DNA of 22,757 nucleotides from Collybiopsis luxurians FD-317 M1. Taxonomy: Eukaryota; Basidiomycota; Agaricomycetes; Agaricales; Omphalotaceae. Position 1 is the first letter of the stretch, and the number at the start of each line of letters is the position of its first letter. The notes below the pieces were generated by a model. It did no database searches. It was not told where the DNA came from and worked only from the letters and a program-made list of their open reading frames with translations. Location of the stretch: assembly GCA_000827265.1 (NCBI GenBank), contig KN834914.1, positions 1-22,757 on the forward strand, written 5' to 3'. The translations under genes were made by a program, and so were the position numbers. Below are positions 9,901 to 19,309 of this stretch, piece by piece.

Positions 9901-10408
9901 TACTTAGAGAGACTAGCAAAATTATGCTGCAGCACTAGCAATTTCTTTGCCACAGCATTATATTCCAGTTAAACATTAACTGAATCCCTGCAAAATTACG
10001 CTGTAGTTCTACCTGCAGACTCAGCATTTAAATCCAGTGGATTAGTCACCGGTTTCCTGCAAATCTATGCTGCAAACCTGGTCATTTGTTTTATGATTCA
10101 GCTGAAATATGACTGGATTTCTGCAAAATTATACTGTAGCTCCATCCAATCTACAGACTCAACATTTGAATTAAGTAAAAATCGAGGACTTGTCAAGGAC
10201 TAGATCGTGGTAATATGATTATACAGCCCTAATTCTTTCTTCTCCGTAGCATCATAATTCAGTGAATTGATCACTGGCTTCGCGGAAGTTGAGTTTAAGC
10301 AGACAATGTAGGCCTTCTGATTCAGTCAACTATAGACCTCAGACATCAATGGACCACAACCAAGTAAATTTTTGCTGCTTCGGAAATTGAATTCTACCTT
10401 ATAGCAAG

Positions 10409-10525
10409 TCCAGGCCCAGGGCCCCGGCTGCCGGCTTGCCAGAATCTTGAGCCCTCTTCAAGCCGTGAGACAGCTGGGGCCTGACTTACCCGGTTTAATG
10501 GCTCTGGGCTGTAGCCGTCACATCA
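10409..10525. other. GC-rich block inside the repeat zone
   Basis: About 115 bp beginning ccaggcccagggccccggct and ending near gccgtcacatcacta is far richer in G and C than its surroundings and does not resemble the 74-bp unit. It resembles in composition the patch at 8,460-8,545. It is possibly a remnant of an inserted element, but I see no inverted ends or duplication to prove it. Confidence 0.35.
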
Positions 10526-10632
10526 CTACTGGTAAATTTAATTGATGACTGAATCCTGGCAAATTTATACTGCAGCTCCTGATTTTCTAGGCTGCAGCAT
10601 TAGAATCTAGTAGATTGGTCACTGGCAAGTCA

Positions 10633-11690
10633 TTGGTCTATTGCAAAGTTAGTATGCTGCAGCTCTGGCCATTTGTTGGCTGCAGCATCATAATCCGGTG
10701 CAATGGTAACTGGGTCACTGCAGAAACATGCTGCAGCTTAAGCCATTTGTTGGCTGCAGTATTATAATCCAGTACATGGTAACTGCTTCACTGCAGAAAT
10801 ATACTGAAGCCTAAGCCATTTGTTAGCTGCAGCATTATGATACAATACAATGGTAACTGGTTCCCTGCAGAAATATGCTGCAGCTCAAGCCATTTGTTAG
10901 CTGCAGCATTATAATCCAGTGCAACAGTAACTGGGTCACTGCAGAAACATGCTGCAGCTTAAGCCATTTGTTAGCTGCAGTATTATGATGGTAACTGCTT
11001 CACTGCAGAAATATACTGAAGCACAAGCCAGTTGTTGGCTGCAGCATTATGATACAGTACGATGGTAACTGGTTCACTGCAGAAATATCCTGCAGCTCAA
11101 GCCATCTGTTGGCTGCAGCATTATAATCTAGTGCAATGGTAACTGGTTCACTGCAGAAATATCCTGCAGCTCAAACCATCTGTTGGCTGCAGCATTAAAA
11201 TCCAGTGCAATGGTAACTGGTTCACTGCAGAAATATGCTGAAGCCCAAGCCATTTGTTAGCTGCAGCATTATAATCCAGTACAATGGTAACTGGTTCCCT
11301 GCAGAAACATGCTGCAGCTCAAGCCATTTGTTGGCTGCAGCATTATAATCCAGTGCAATGGTAACTGGGTCACTGCAGAAACATGGTGCAGCTTTAGCCA
11401 TTTGGTGGCTGCAGCATTATAATCCAGTACACTAGTGACTGATTGCCTGCAGAAATATCCTGTAGTATTATCATTCAGTGGAATGGTAACTGGTTCACTG
11501 CAGAACTATGCTGCAGCTCTGGTCATTTGTTGGCTACGGCGGGTCAATCCAGTTGAGTGGTGCGTGCTTCCTAGAAAAATTATGCTACAGCTCCATTCAT
11601 TTGTTGACTGCAGTATTATAATCCAGTTGTATGGTGATGGTTTCCCTGTAAAATTGTGCTGCAGCTCCAGTCGTTCCCTAAAATGGCAGC
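10633..11690. repeat. 74-bp minisatellite, CTGCAG-rich, about a dozen units
   Basis: The word gtaac recurs at 10,706, 10,779, 10,853, 10,927, 10,991, 11,065, 11,139, 11,213, 11,287 and 11,361, with gtgac at 11,435 and gtaac at 11,486: spacing is 74 bp almost throughout, with one 64-bp unit and a 51-bp unit at the edge. Each unit holds about three CTGCAG hexamers, a ccatttgttggctgcagca core and ataatccagt. From 11,490 to 11,690 units become eroded. No frame stays open through the array, so it is non-coding. Confidence 0.9.
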
Positions 11691-11699
11691 AAGTATAGG

Positions 11700-12404
11700 T
11701 TGCACTGCTCAATATTCTCTGAGATCCTGTTGTCGGGGACACCCATCTCCAATAAATTGTCTATTCATATTCTACGGAGGAATAACCTACGGTTTTACGG
11801 CAATGCATTCATTCTGTGGTGATCATGCTATTGTGTGTGCAATGCATCCAGACTGTGGCTGGCTCCCTCTCTCGATCACCTCAGGCTCTTGGAGGTAATT
11901 GTTATCCAGCAACTAGCTAGTAAATTGAACGGTTTGCTGAAGTCGCTAGAAGGTCACTAGGACCTGAACATCCATTTTTGACGAGCTATCCTGACACCTT
12001 ACACCAGTATCCATTTTTGTCTTAGAAATTGAACAATCAGTGTTCTCTGTTTGGAAAGGTCGAAGAGGAGTTGAAGCTATTGAGAAATGTATTCCGCAGT
12101 CGGTGCAGTGCAAGATGATTCTGACGGGACACAGATTGGCAACTGAACAATACATGGTAGTTAGTGTAATGGTTGGATTGTGCAGTTGTGATGCAAGGAA
12201 TATTAAATTCTGTAGAATTTGTAGACTACACCACCAATTATTAATACCGCGACCTATGGAAAGTAAAGATAAAACAGCAGATAGTATACTCGATATTGCA
12301 CGAACAAAGATGCATCCATACCAACTATAATCGATATGGTATGCAAGCTGCCCGTCCAAAAGTTCGAAGGAAGGAGACAGCAAAAAAATTTGCCAACGCA
12401 TACT
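11700..12404. other. no gene confidently seen
   Basis: Overlapping open frames on both strands (plus 12,040-12,330; minus 11,946-12,401) show no family resemblance, and neither has supporting splice or start context. It may hold the 3' end or flank of the broken minus-strand gene that ends at 12,405. Confidence 0.35.
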
Positions 12405-12732
12405 CTACTCCAGACATTTAAGATAAGGCTCAAAATCCACAGTCCCATCATTAACAGGTATGCTCACAAGAATCAATTCTGGCTTCTGACCTTTCCATGT
12501 TCGCATAACCCAATGCAGTGCTACCAGATACGGTAATTGGTCTTGAAGGGCCGCAGCCCTGAGACCTCGACGAGCCAGCTTGAATTGACATGAGTGGAGG
12601 TGCCTTTCCAGCACGCATTCAACAAACTCCACCATTCAGCTTGCATCATGTGACTGTCATTGAGATACCTGTTAGGACCCTGCTTAATTTTCACTTTGAA
12701 CACCCCACTCAGTGACGAACAAATGTCTAATA

Positions 12733-12892
12733 CACTGCATGCAAATTTTAGTAAGTTTCGTCGCTTATGGCAAACTTATGAAAAATAGATACAAATAAAT
12801 TTCCATAAAAGGAAATTTCCCACGCTGTTTATTGTAAGTTTTCCATAAATTTACCATTTTAGGGGGCAACTTATGAGAATTTGCATGCAGTG
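12733..12892. mobile_element. 160-bp CACTG-ended MITE nested in the solo LTR
   Basis: Left end CACTGCATGCAAATTTTAGT and reverse-complemented right end CACTGCATGCAAATTCTCAT share their first 15 bases, then TAAGTT. The flanks carry ATA on both sides (12,730-12,732 and 12,893-12,895), while the related LTR at 8,312 has a single ATA and no insert. CACTG/CACTA ends with a 3-bp duplication fit the CACTA (EnSpm) superfamily; PIF/Harbinger, also 3 bp, is the alternative. It carries no ORF. Confidence 0.88.
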
Positions 12893-13198
12893 ATATTTTG
12901 GTAGCATCATTTTTTGTTCCTCACATTTAATTAACTACATTTGTACTAGCACTTGCATTGTCCGAGCGGCAGTACAGAAGATCACAACGATGCCGCAGCA
13001 GACCTTAGCTGTGCTGCACAGCAACTATTTGAGCTGCGCTATGCAGCCGGTAAGCTGACATGATTGTGCTGCACAGTAATATAAAGCCTGTGCTACACAT
13101 TGACATAAAGCCTGTCCCGCGCAGTAATATAGTAGGGTCATGCACAGCTAACATGACCGAGACAATGACTCAAGTTTGTAACAATACATTTCCTGTAG

Positions 13199-13240
13199 TA
13201 TAAATACTGAGGACTCGAACTCAAGCTCCTCAGCTTGAGT
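13199..13240 (+). promoter_or_regulatory. LTR TATA box and perfect hairpin
   Basis: TATAAATA at 13,199-13,206 is followed by ACTCAAGCT (13,219-13,227), a 4-nt loop CCTC and AGCTTGAGT (13,232-13,240), a perfect 9-bp stem. The position inside the solo LTR fits the U3/R promoter of the parent element, and the hairpin would lie at the start of its transcript. The element's transcription start is inferred. Confidence 0.5.
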
Positions 13241-15473
13241 ATTTTAACCTGTCAGTACGTATCATAGTATTTACAGTTGTACTCTATAGCTAAACAATCA
13301 TTACTGTTATATCTTTGAAATTGCTCACTAAATACTTGAATGAAGGTCTATCTCTAAGACTATACACTCAAGTAGCTCTATTAAATCACATAATATCCAC
13401 CATTAGTCGACTACAAGTCCACCTAAGTGATTGTCTACCAAATTGCATCCATATACTAACACTGTAGTCATAGCCATTGTTTACATACAGCAAAACTCTG
13501 CATTATACATCCAACCATCTAGTGCGAGTACATAACAATACCTGTCCAATGTAACAAGATCATTTCTGAAACCTAATTCTTGTAACTCCCATAGGATTTC
13601 CCATCCAAAATCAAATGGCAGATTTTCTGTGGTAGAAAGAACAGCACTGTTCCAAGAAACTGGTTGCAAAGAGATGTTCTCTGAGTCATTCTTTGGGCTA
13701 CATTTGCACAGATGGTTCAGGAGTTGGTGCATTTGGCTGTGGCATTGGCCCGTTATTGTCAGGATGTCTGGGTCGCTGTATCTCCATCCAGCAACCTCCA
13801 GTAGACACTGCCAGTCTTTACTGGATTTCTGTAAGGGATTCCCATTAAGTTGAGTGAGAATAACCTCGCATATTTGAAGCCACCTGTGGAAGAGGAGCTT
13901 CACCATCTCAGGTCTTTGAGGTGATACAATGTTCTGGATGGGAGGCAGCCAATATCCAGAATTGACCCCAGTAGGAGTCTGCAGTGCTTGATTATAATCA
14001 GAGAGAGATTGTAATTCTGCTTCCCAGTTATGGAGAGGAGATGGCATAAAGACACTATCCAGAATGAGAAATGTGTTACTCAAATGGTTGTTTCTGGTCT
14101 CCCTGTTGTATCTGGCCTCCCTTTTGTATCTGGCAAATGACATCAGTAAAAGAAAAAAAAAGACCAACATCAGAAATACTCACATGGCTTGTGCTTGTAC
14201 ATCCCACTCTTGGAATGCTGGGAACAGCATTGAGGACTTTGAAATTTCAGACTCACACTGGGCCGAGCTTTGCCTCTAATGCTTTGCAAGCCTAGCAAAG
14301 ATACTTGACATTTGTTGATGAGAGAATCCAGGTACACTGCCATTGAATGATAATGACCTGGCTGATTTGGAAGACCATCAGAGAGAATTCTGTGGGGTGG
14401 AGAAGCATCTGTACAATCTAAAACACAGCCTTCAGGACAATGCAATTGCTGAGAGTGATCCTTGCAGATCAGGGGAACAACAGAATCAATGCAAATGTAA
14501 GGCATAGCACTTGTCATACAGAGGAACCATACAGGAATTTCAGCATAGAATAAGAAGTCCAAGTCATTTAGATCCTCTGTAAAGGTGCCCATGGCATCAA
14601 CCAATGGCTGCCAAATGTGAGTCTTGACCTTCTTCAACCTATCCTGCCATAAATCAGCTACCCAGTGCAAATGTGTGTCCAACTCTAGCAAACACCATTG
14701 GACTTGCACAACAAGAGTGAACAGTTTTTCTTTACTTCCTGGGAGTTCTAGATGCTGTGTAAGCCTCCTCAGGTCCACCCCCAAGGAAGAAAGTTGTGGG
14801 TTGTCAGCACCAGTTGGGATCTTCTTCAATACGCAGACACACAGAGTAATTAAGAATGATGAAATGAGCTCTCCAATTTGCCCAACCTGAGAGAAGGATT
14901 GATGATATTGAACTGTTCAGAACCTGGAGTAAACCAGGTGGGAAAGAACTCATGTTGCATATTGTGGCTAGGGCACAAGATAATGGCTAGATGACCCAAT
15001 TGATGACTGAAAGGCTGAGGAAAATAGAGTGGGTTGTTGGTACCAAAATGATAGTCTTGTCTGAGTTGAACACGAGAGGTATTGGGAGGATCAAACAGGT
15101 AAGTTGCATTTGGAGAGAACGTAAGAATATCACCTGGACAAATGTTCCCAGCTTTACTGTCAAAGGACCTACATTCCACTACCAACCTTGGAAGTTAACA
15201 AAATACCAGCATTGAGGTGAATAAACCTCACTATCAATGGGCAAATGAGCAAAGCAGGTTAGGACACCAGGGTCCCTTTTCACATTCTCAAATGATAATT
15301 CTAAGATGTCAGATTTCTTCTTGCCTGAGCTCTTTGAATCATCTGACTGGTTCAGCGGGAAGCACAGTCAACATACCATAGAAGATAACTCAATAGTTTT
15401 CAAAGCACCAGTGCCTAGCCTTGCTGTTTGAGTTGCAAGAAAGAGTGTCCATATCTGGGATGTAAATACTGGA

Positions 15474-17264
15474 ATGAATTTGCAGACTTTGGAAGGTCAC
15501 ACTGGTGCAGTTATGTCAGTTGCATTCTCCAGTAATGGCTCTCAGATTGTCTCTGGTTCAAATGACAGGACTATCAGCATCTGGGATGCAAACTCTGGAA
15601 GGAAATTACAAAGTCTCAAAGACCACAGAGGGGAAGTCCAGTCTGTTGCATTCTCCAATGATGGGCTGTACATTGCCTCTGGTTCATCTGACCAAACTGT
15701 GCACATCTGGGATGCACACACTGGAGTAAATTTTCAAATTTTGGAAGGTCATGAAGATTGGGTTCGGTCGGTTGCCTTCTCTTATGACAGCTCCCGCCTT
15801 GTCTCTGGCTCTGATGATGGGTACATCTGCATCTGGAATGCAGAGACTTGGATGAAATTGCAGACATTGGATGGACATATCAATTATGTGACATCTGTCA
15901 CTTTTTCCAATGATGGATCCCGCATTATCTCTGGCTCATTTGACAAAACTGTCTGCATTTGGGATGCAAGCAGTGGGGAGAAATTGCAGACTCTGGAAGG
16001 TCACAACAGGGCTATCTATTCTGTTGCATTTTCCAGTGATGGCTACCACATTGTTTCTGGCTCAGGGGACCAGACTATCTGCATCTGGGATGCAAATCCT
16101 GGAGCGAATCTTCATACTTTGCCAGGTCACAAAGATTCTGTTAACTCTGTTGCATATTCCAATGATGGCTTGTACATTGTCTCTGGCTCAAGTGACCACA
16201 CTGTCTGCCTCTGGGATGCAAATACTGGAGCCTGTTTGCGGACTTTGGAGGGTCACACAGGATCTGTTAGGTCTGTTGCATTTTCGATTGATGGCTCCCG
16301 CATTGTCTCTGGCTCACGAGCTAAGACAGTCCGCATCTGGGACACAAAAACTGGAGTCACTTTGCATATTTTGGAAGGGCACAGGGATGGTGTAAATTCT
16401 GTTGCATTCTCCAAAGATGGATCCCATATTGTCTCTGGCTCAGATGATAGGACCATTTGCATCTGGAATGCAAACACTGGAGTAAAATTGCGGACTTTGG
16501 AAGGTCACACAGAATTAGTCCTCTCTGTGACATTCTCCAATGATAGCTCCCGTATTGTCTCTGGCTCAGGTGACAAAACTGTTCGCATCTGGGATACAAT
16601 CACTGGCATAAATTTGCATACCCTAGAAGGTCACAAGGATTGGGTCCAATCTGTTGCATTCTCCAATGATGGATCCTGCATTGTCTCTGGTTCAGATGAT
16701 CAGACTGTCCGCATCTGGGATGCAAAGACTGGAGTTAATTTGCAGACTTTGACAGGTCACAAAGATTATGTCCTCTCTGTTGCATTCTCTAATGATGGTT
16801 CATGCATTGTCTCTGGCTCAGTTGATAAAACTATCTGTATTTGGGATGCAAAAACTGGAGTGAATTTGCAGACTCTGGAAGGTCACACAGATTGGGTTTA
16901 CTCTGTTGCATTCTCCAATGATGACTCTCCCATTTTATCTGGCTCACGGGACAACACCGTACGCATCTGGGACGCAAGCCCAAGAGCCAATGTGGCAACA
17001 TCCAGAGCCCTGAGCAATAATGTCCCTCTAGTTCCACCTAAACACCTTTTTACTTCTTCTGAGATGGAGAGTGGCTGGCTATTTGATTGTGATTCTCCTC
17101 ATCCAAACCGTATCATGTGGCTGCCTCCTCCTCTCTTTCAAAGTTTGCCTATTTATCCCTGCATTAACATCCTGTCTCAGTTTGGGCACACATCGGTTAC
17201 TTATGATCCTGATTTTGTTGGGACCAGCTGGATGAATTGCTACAATCCTACTGGTACTAAGTGA
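15474..17264 (+). CDS. WD40-repeat protein, likely C-terminal part of a NACHT-WD40 (STAND) protein
   Basis: 596 codons. Twelve complete 42-residue WD40 repeats (residues 6-509) in a GH...SVAFS.DG..IVSGS.D.TV.IWDA pattern, preceded by a half repeat. An 87-residue tail follows with GWL, a MWLPPPL motif and GTSWMNCY, which I recognise as the usual ending of agaricomycete NACHT-WD40 proteins. WD40 propellers are scaffolds or ligand sensors in STAND receptors. Homology starts upstream of the ATG: SVHIWDVNTG is in frame from about 15,444, but a TGA sits at 15,429-15,431, so the ATG lies inside the first repeat and is probably not the original start. No NACHT or effector domain precedes it; instead there is the truncated minus-strand gene. 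No introns or stops interrupt the repeats. The 126-bp DNA units are strikingly alike, so repeats are being homogenised or recently amplified. It may be a free WD40 protein, a pseudogene or a donor cassette. Confidence 0.8.
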   Translation: MNLQTLEGHTGAVMSVAFSSNGSQIVSGSNDRTISIWDANSGRKLQSLKDHRGEVQSVAFSNDGLYIASGSSDQTVHIWDAHTGVNFQILEGHEDWVRSVAFSYDSSRLVSGSDDGYICIWNAETWMKLQTLDGHINYVTSVTFSNDGSRIISGSFDKTVCIWDASSGEKLQTLEGHNRAIYSVAFSSDGYHIVSGSGDQTICIWDANPGANLHTLPGHKDSVNSVAYSNDGLYIVSGSSDHTVCLWDANTGACLRTLEGHTGSVRSVAFSIDGSRIVSGSRAKTVRIWDTKTGVTLHILEGHRDGVNSVAFSKDGSHIVSGSDDRTICIWNANTGVKLRTLEGHTELVLSVTFSNDSSRIVSGSGDKTVRIWDTITGINLHTLEGHKDWVQSVAFSNDGSCIVSGSDDQTVRIWDAKTGVNLQTLTGHKDYVLSVAFSNDGSCIVSGSVDKTICIWDAKTGVNLQTLEGHTDWVYSVAFSNDDSPILSGSRDNTVRIWDASPRANVATSRALSNNVPLVPPKHLFTSSEMESGWLFDCDSPHPNRIMWLPPPLFQSLPIYPCINILSQFGHTSVTYDPDFVGTSWMNCYNPTGTK

Positions 17265-17744
17265 TGATATCCAAGTGTTTGGCTTTGTAATCTGGTTTGT
17301 TGAAGTACTGAATTCTGGTTCCCTTTGATACTCATGAATTGTACCTGTAACTGTGTTGTTGATGCACATGAATGATATACGTTCTGTTGAGCTTTGCCTT
17401 TCACCTGCCAGGAAATCTATTCCAGTGTATACTACGAATTAAAAGATCATATGCAAAATTCTTTGCTCGCCGAGCAAACACCAAGTCTTCCAATGTTCTT
17501 CATTATCTGATATCTCACATGAACATAAGAAGAAAAGGTAAATTTCTTCATTTATTCTCTCTGCTTTTTTTCCACAAAGCCTGTGACCCTTGACACTTAC
17601 TCTCGTAATCGATGGATCAGAGAAATGTAGTCTGTATGACCGGAAGGGCCCGAAAAATCCAATATACACGGAAGTAATTTGTATTCGGACAACTACGTAC
17701 TTGTTCAATGTTCATATACTAAGATAAAACCAGCAGATCGAGAT
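17265..17744. other. 3' flank of the WD40 ORF, no gene seen
   Basis: AT-rich; the start presumably carries the WD40 3' UTR. The short antisense ORF at 17,439-17,708 has no recognisable content. From about 17,605 weak similarity to 345-470 begins, so the ACH1-locus duplication may start here. Confidence 0.4.
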
Positions 17745-18330
17745 ACATTAGGAAGGCTATATTTTGAGTTATTTCAAGGAAGCATATGAAGCGAAGATGA
17801 TTGACATAACACGGTAGATAAAGCTTCACCATCATGAGAGCCTAACGAGAGAGAGATAACATATGGAAACGGTCAGGCGGTCTACATGTATCTTTTGCTC
17901 CGATTCGTTCTCCCTTCTTGCATTGATATCTTAGCAGCGATCAAACTCAGTGCGCAATTTGAGCCGGTAAAGTTATGGGATACGATCCCGAGCATCTCCT
18001 CGGATATAATCGGAGTGAGAAAGCGGCCATAAGACGCCTTCTCTTTCCTGCTACCTGGACCTGCTTGCTCGGTTCCCGCTTGTTGCCTTACTTTGTACCA
18101 CCTCCATCCGTTCTCGGATCCCTCTTGCTTGCGTTCCCCTGCAGCCTTTGCCAGCGTCAAATTCACCGCTCCTGCAACCTTTATATCATTCGAAAATTGG
18201 CTGTCCACACAAAGAAACTGAATTTGCTGGTCAGCGATGCGGTCAAAGATACAGTCAAACATTTTTGGGCTCCTGCCGCAGGTACGTTGCTTTCTGCCTT
18301 TACTTTGTATGACTTTCTCATTGATCCCCG
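17745..18330 (+). repeat. ACH1-locus 5' flank, copy A
   Basis: The left part (to about 18,095) repeats 465-502 plus 2,009-2,301. The right part (18,090-18,330) repeats 19,570-19,850: cctcttgctt, ctgcagcctttgccagc, and a GGTACGT donor-like site followed by t(t/c)tctgcctt. It contains ggatataatcgg at 18,000-18,011, a possible TATA element shared by the copies. I could not read acetyl-CoA hydrolase N-terminal residues in it. It may be promoter, leader and a decayed first exon. Confidence 0.6.
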
Positions 18331-18478
18331 CTAGCCAGGAGCTTGTTTAAAGTTGTCCCTTTTAAGTCAGTAACGAAGTTGCGTACTCATGATGCTGGGG
18401 AAAATTGATTTTTATGGCGAAAGGGCTGTTTCGTTGCGTAGACCCTAATCTATCATTCAAAAAGTTGATAGCTGACTA

Positions 18479-19060
18479 TTGTTTTCATTCAGTTGTCCCA
18501 CAAAGTCTATTCTATGGAACCCACAAACTCCTCGTCCGATCTATCAAATCTTTCAACAAGGCTATAGTCGAAGCTTGTCTTTCCATTCCTAGCCGTATGA
18601 ATCGCGTGAGCCTACCTCGAAATAGTCAAATCTTCTTTGGAATCCTCAACAACATGCAGACACGCATTTGCCCTTGAAGATCTCGGTAACGCCATATCAG
18701 GCGGAGGCAATGTTGGTGTTAAAATGCGCTGGACAATGATTGGAAGAGCGATTAGACGGGGCTTTGACAGACCCGAGGGAGGTTATAGAGGGGAGATTGC
18801 TCAAGTTGTTGCTGCCCCTGCAATCCGGTATCAAGAGCGTGTAGAGTTGGACGACAGGAAGGGTGGCGAAGGGATCATTTGATTGCGTGTGGGTTTAAAT
18901 GCGGGTTTTGCAGGATATGAGCTCATCTGTTCTTTGCGGGATTTGTGGTCCATAATACATGCTTGCATGTTCAGATACGTATGTTCTGTCAGTTCGTCGA
19001 GTCCGGCTAGTTTATTTCCAGTATCGAGCCGCCAACTACTCAAGTATGTTCGGGTAGTAC
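18479..19060 (+). pseudogene. ACH1: acetyl-CoA hydrolase / CoA-transferase pseudogene, copy A
   Basis: Heavily eroded. Recognisable islands in the correct order: VVPQSLFYGTHK and NKAIVEA (about 18,495-18,575; family pattern VPQDL-YG ... IVEA), TRIC-PLED (about 18,661-18,680; family NT-P-LEGLHD), RAI at 18,747, then in a shifted frame EVIEGRL and LLLPLQSGI (about 18,779-18,833; family [14 protein letters not shown]), an in-frame stop near 18,841, and a remnant of the FDSG-L-YATATS region near 18,995-19,035. The 3' half of the gene is absent. The intact enzyme is mitochondrial in fungi and moves or hydrolyses CoA on acetate-type acids. The stretch 19,060-19,310 holds nothing I can identify. Confidence 0.75.
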
Positions 19061-19309
19061 TTTGTTGGACGAGTTACATGAGTTTAATCTTTATTTCGCC
19101 GTATTTCTGTATAACCATTTGTCGTCTTCACTGGTTCCTCTTGTGTACCAGTTTTTCATGCATCGCAACTGCCGAAAGAATGTCCGATAAGAGCTGAAGA
19201 TGAGATAAGATATAGATAAGATCAGTTGTGCCGCCCGGAACTTTTTGCTGGGACTCACCTTACGCCAACAAACTCAGTCAAATTCAGGTGGTTTTGGACG
19301 GGAGTTTTG

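Larger units (their letters stand above)
9130..10632. repeat. degenerate tandem-repeat zone flanking the 74-bp array
   Basis: Recurrent but eroded pieces of the downstream 74-bp unit appear repeatedly: ctgcaaaattatgctgtag-like, gctgcagcatta-like, atccagt-like and tcactgg-like words in the same order, for example near 9,290, 9,410, 9,470, 9,920, 10,000, 10,060, 10,120 and 10,560. Spacing is irregular and identity is low, consistent with the old edge of an array. Two foreign insertions (9,679-9,900 and about 10,409-10,525) break it. Confidence 0.6.
12670..13537 (+). mobile_element. 868-bp solo LTR with 5-bp target duplication
   Basis: Begins TGTTAGGACC and ends ...GTACATAACA (TG...CA with TGTTA/TAACA inverted ends). 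It is flanked by ATACC at 12,665-12,669 and 13,538-13,542. Removing the LTR and one ATACC restores an uninterrupted minus-strand frame reading ...LVTLDRY-LNDSHMMQAE..., which is strong support for these exact boundaries. No internal retrotransposon sequence adjoins it. Homologous to 8,251-8,447. It contains the MITE at 12,733-12,892, so it was about 705 bp when inserted. Confidence 0.9.
12405..15429 (-). pseudogene. broken multi-exon gene of unknown function, split by a solo LTR
   Basis: Unrecognised; I have an impression of an uncharacterised multicopy agaricomycete family but cannot verify it. Coding pieces from 5' to 3' on the minus strand: about 15,361-15,429 (TARLGTGALKTIELSSM), 15,187-15,346 (ELSFENVKRDPGVLTCFAHL, YSPQCWYFVNFQG), a clean 53-nt intron, 14,887-15,133 (NATYLFDPP, FSHQLGHLAIILCP), about 14,200-14,886 (LPGSKEKLFTLVVQVQWCLL, MGTFTEDLNDLDFLFYAEIP, EGCVLDCTDASPPHRI), 13,543-about 14,131 (WLQICEVILTQLNG, GWEILWELQELGFRNDLVTL), then after the LTR 12,405-12,664 (LNDSHMMQAE, then RRGLRAAALQDQLPYLVALH). 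Lesions: the 5' end is lost at the WD40 junction, a one-base frame change lies near 14,886, phase is uncertain near 14,150, the 868-bp LTR interrupts the gene, and a frame change lies near 12,636. No transmembrane segment or catalytic motif is recognised. Confidence 0.6.

Noticed and set aside
10633..11690. CRISPR-like regular repeats
   Set aside because: Units are 74 bp, adjacent and similar along their whole length with no unique spacers; this is a eukaryotic minisatellite.
11946..12401. 151-codon minus-strand ORF and the opposing plus-strand ORF at 12,040-12,330
   Set aside because: Both strands are open over the same bases, neither has a recognisable domain or convincing splice or start context, and composition is not clearly coding.
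12670..13461. Solo LTR ending at ctaaca (13,456-13,461), giving perfect TGTTAG/CTAACA ends
   Set aside because: No target duplication fits that end; ending at 13,537 gives an exact ATACC duplication and restores the interrupted reading frame.
15505..16599. Several ORFs of 64-161 codons on both strands inside the WD40 gene
   Set aside because: They are shadows of the 126-bp repeat unit: the other frames stay open because the same unit recurs.
17882..18334. Overlapping ORFs of 126 (minus) and 119 (plus) codons
   Set aside because: They lie in the repeated ACH1-locus flank, are not kept open in the other copies and show no domain.
18637..18882. 81-codon ORF in copy A
   Set aside because: It covers acetyl-CoA hydrolase remnants in the wrong frame after the RAI region; the LLLPLQSGI motif is only visible after a frame change.
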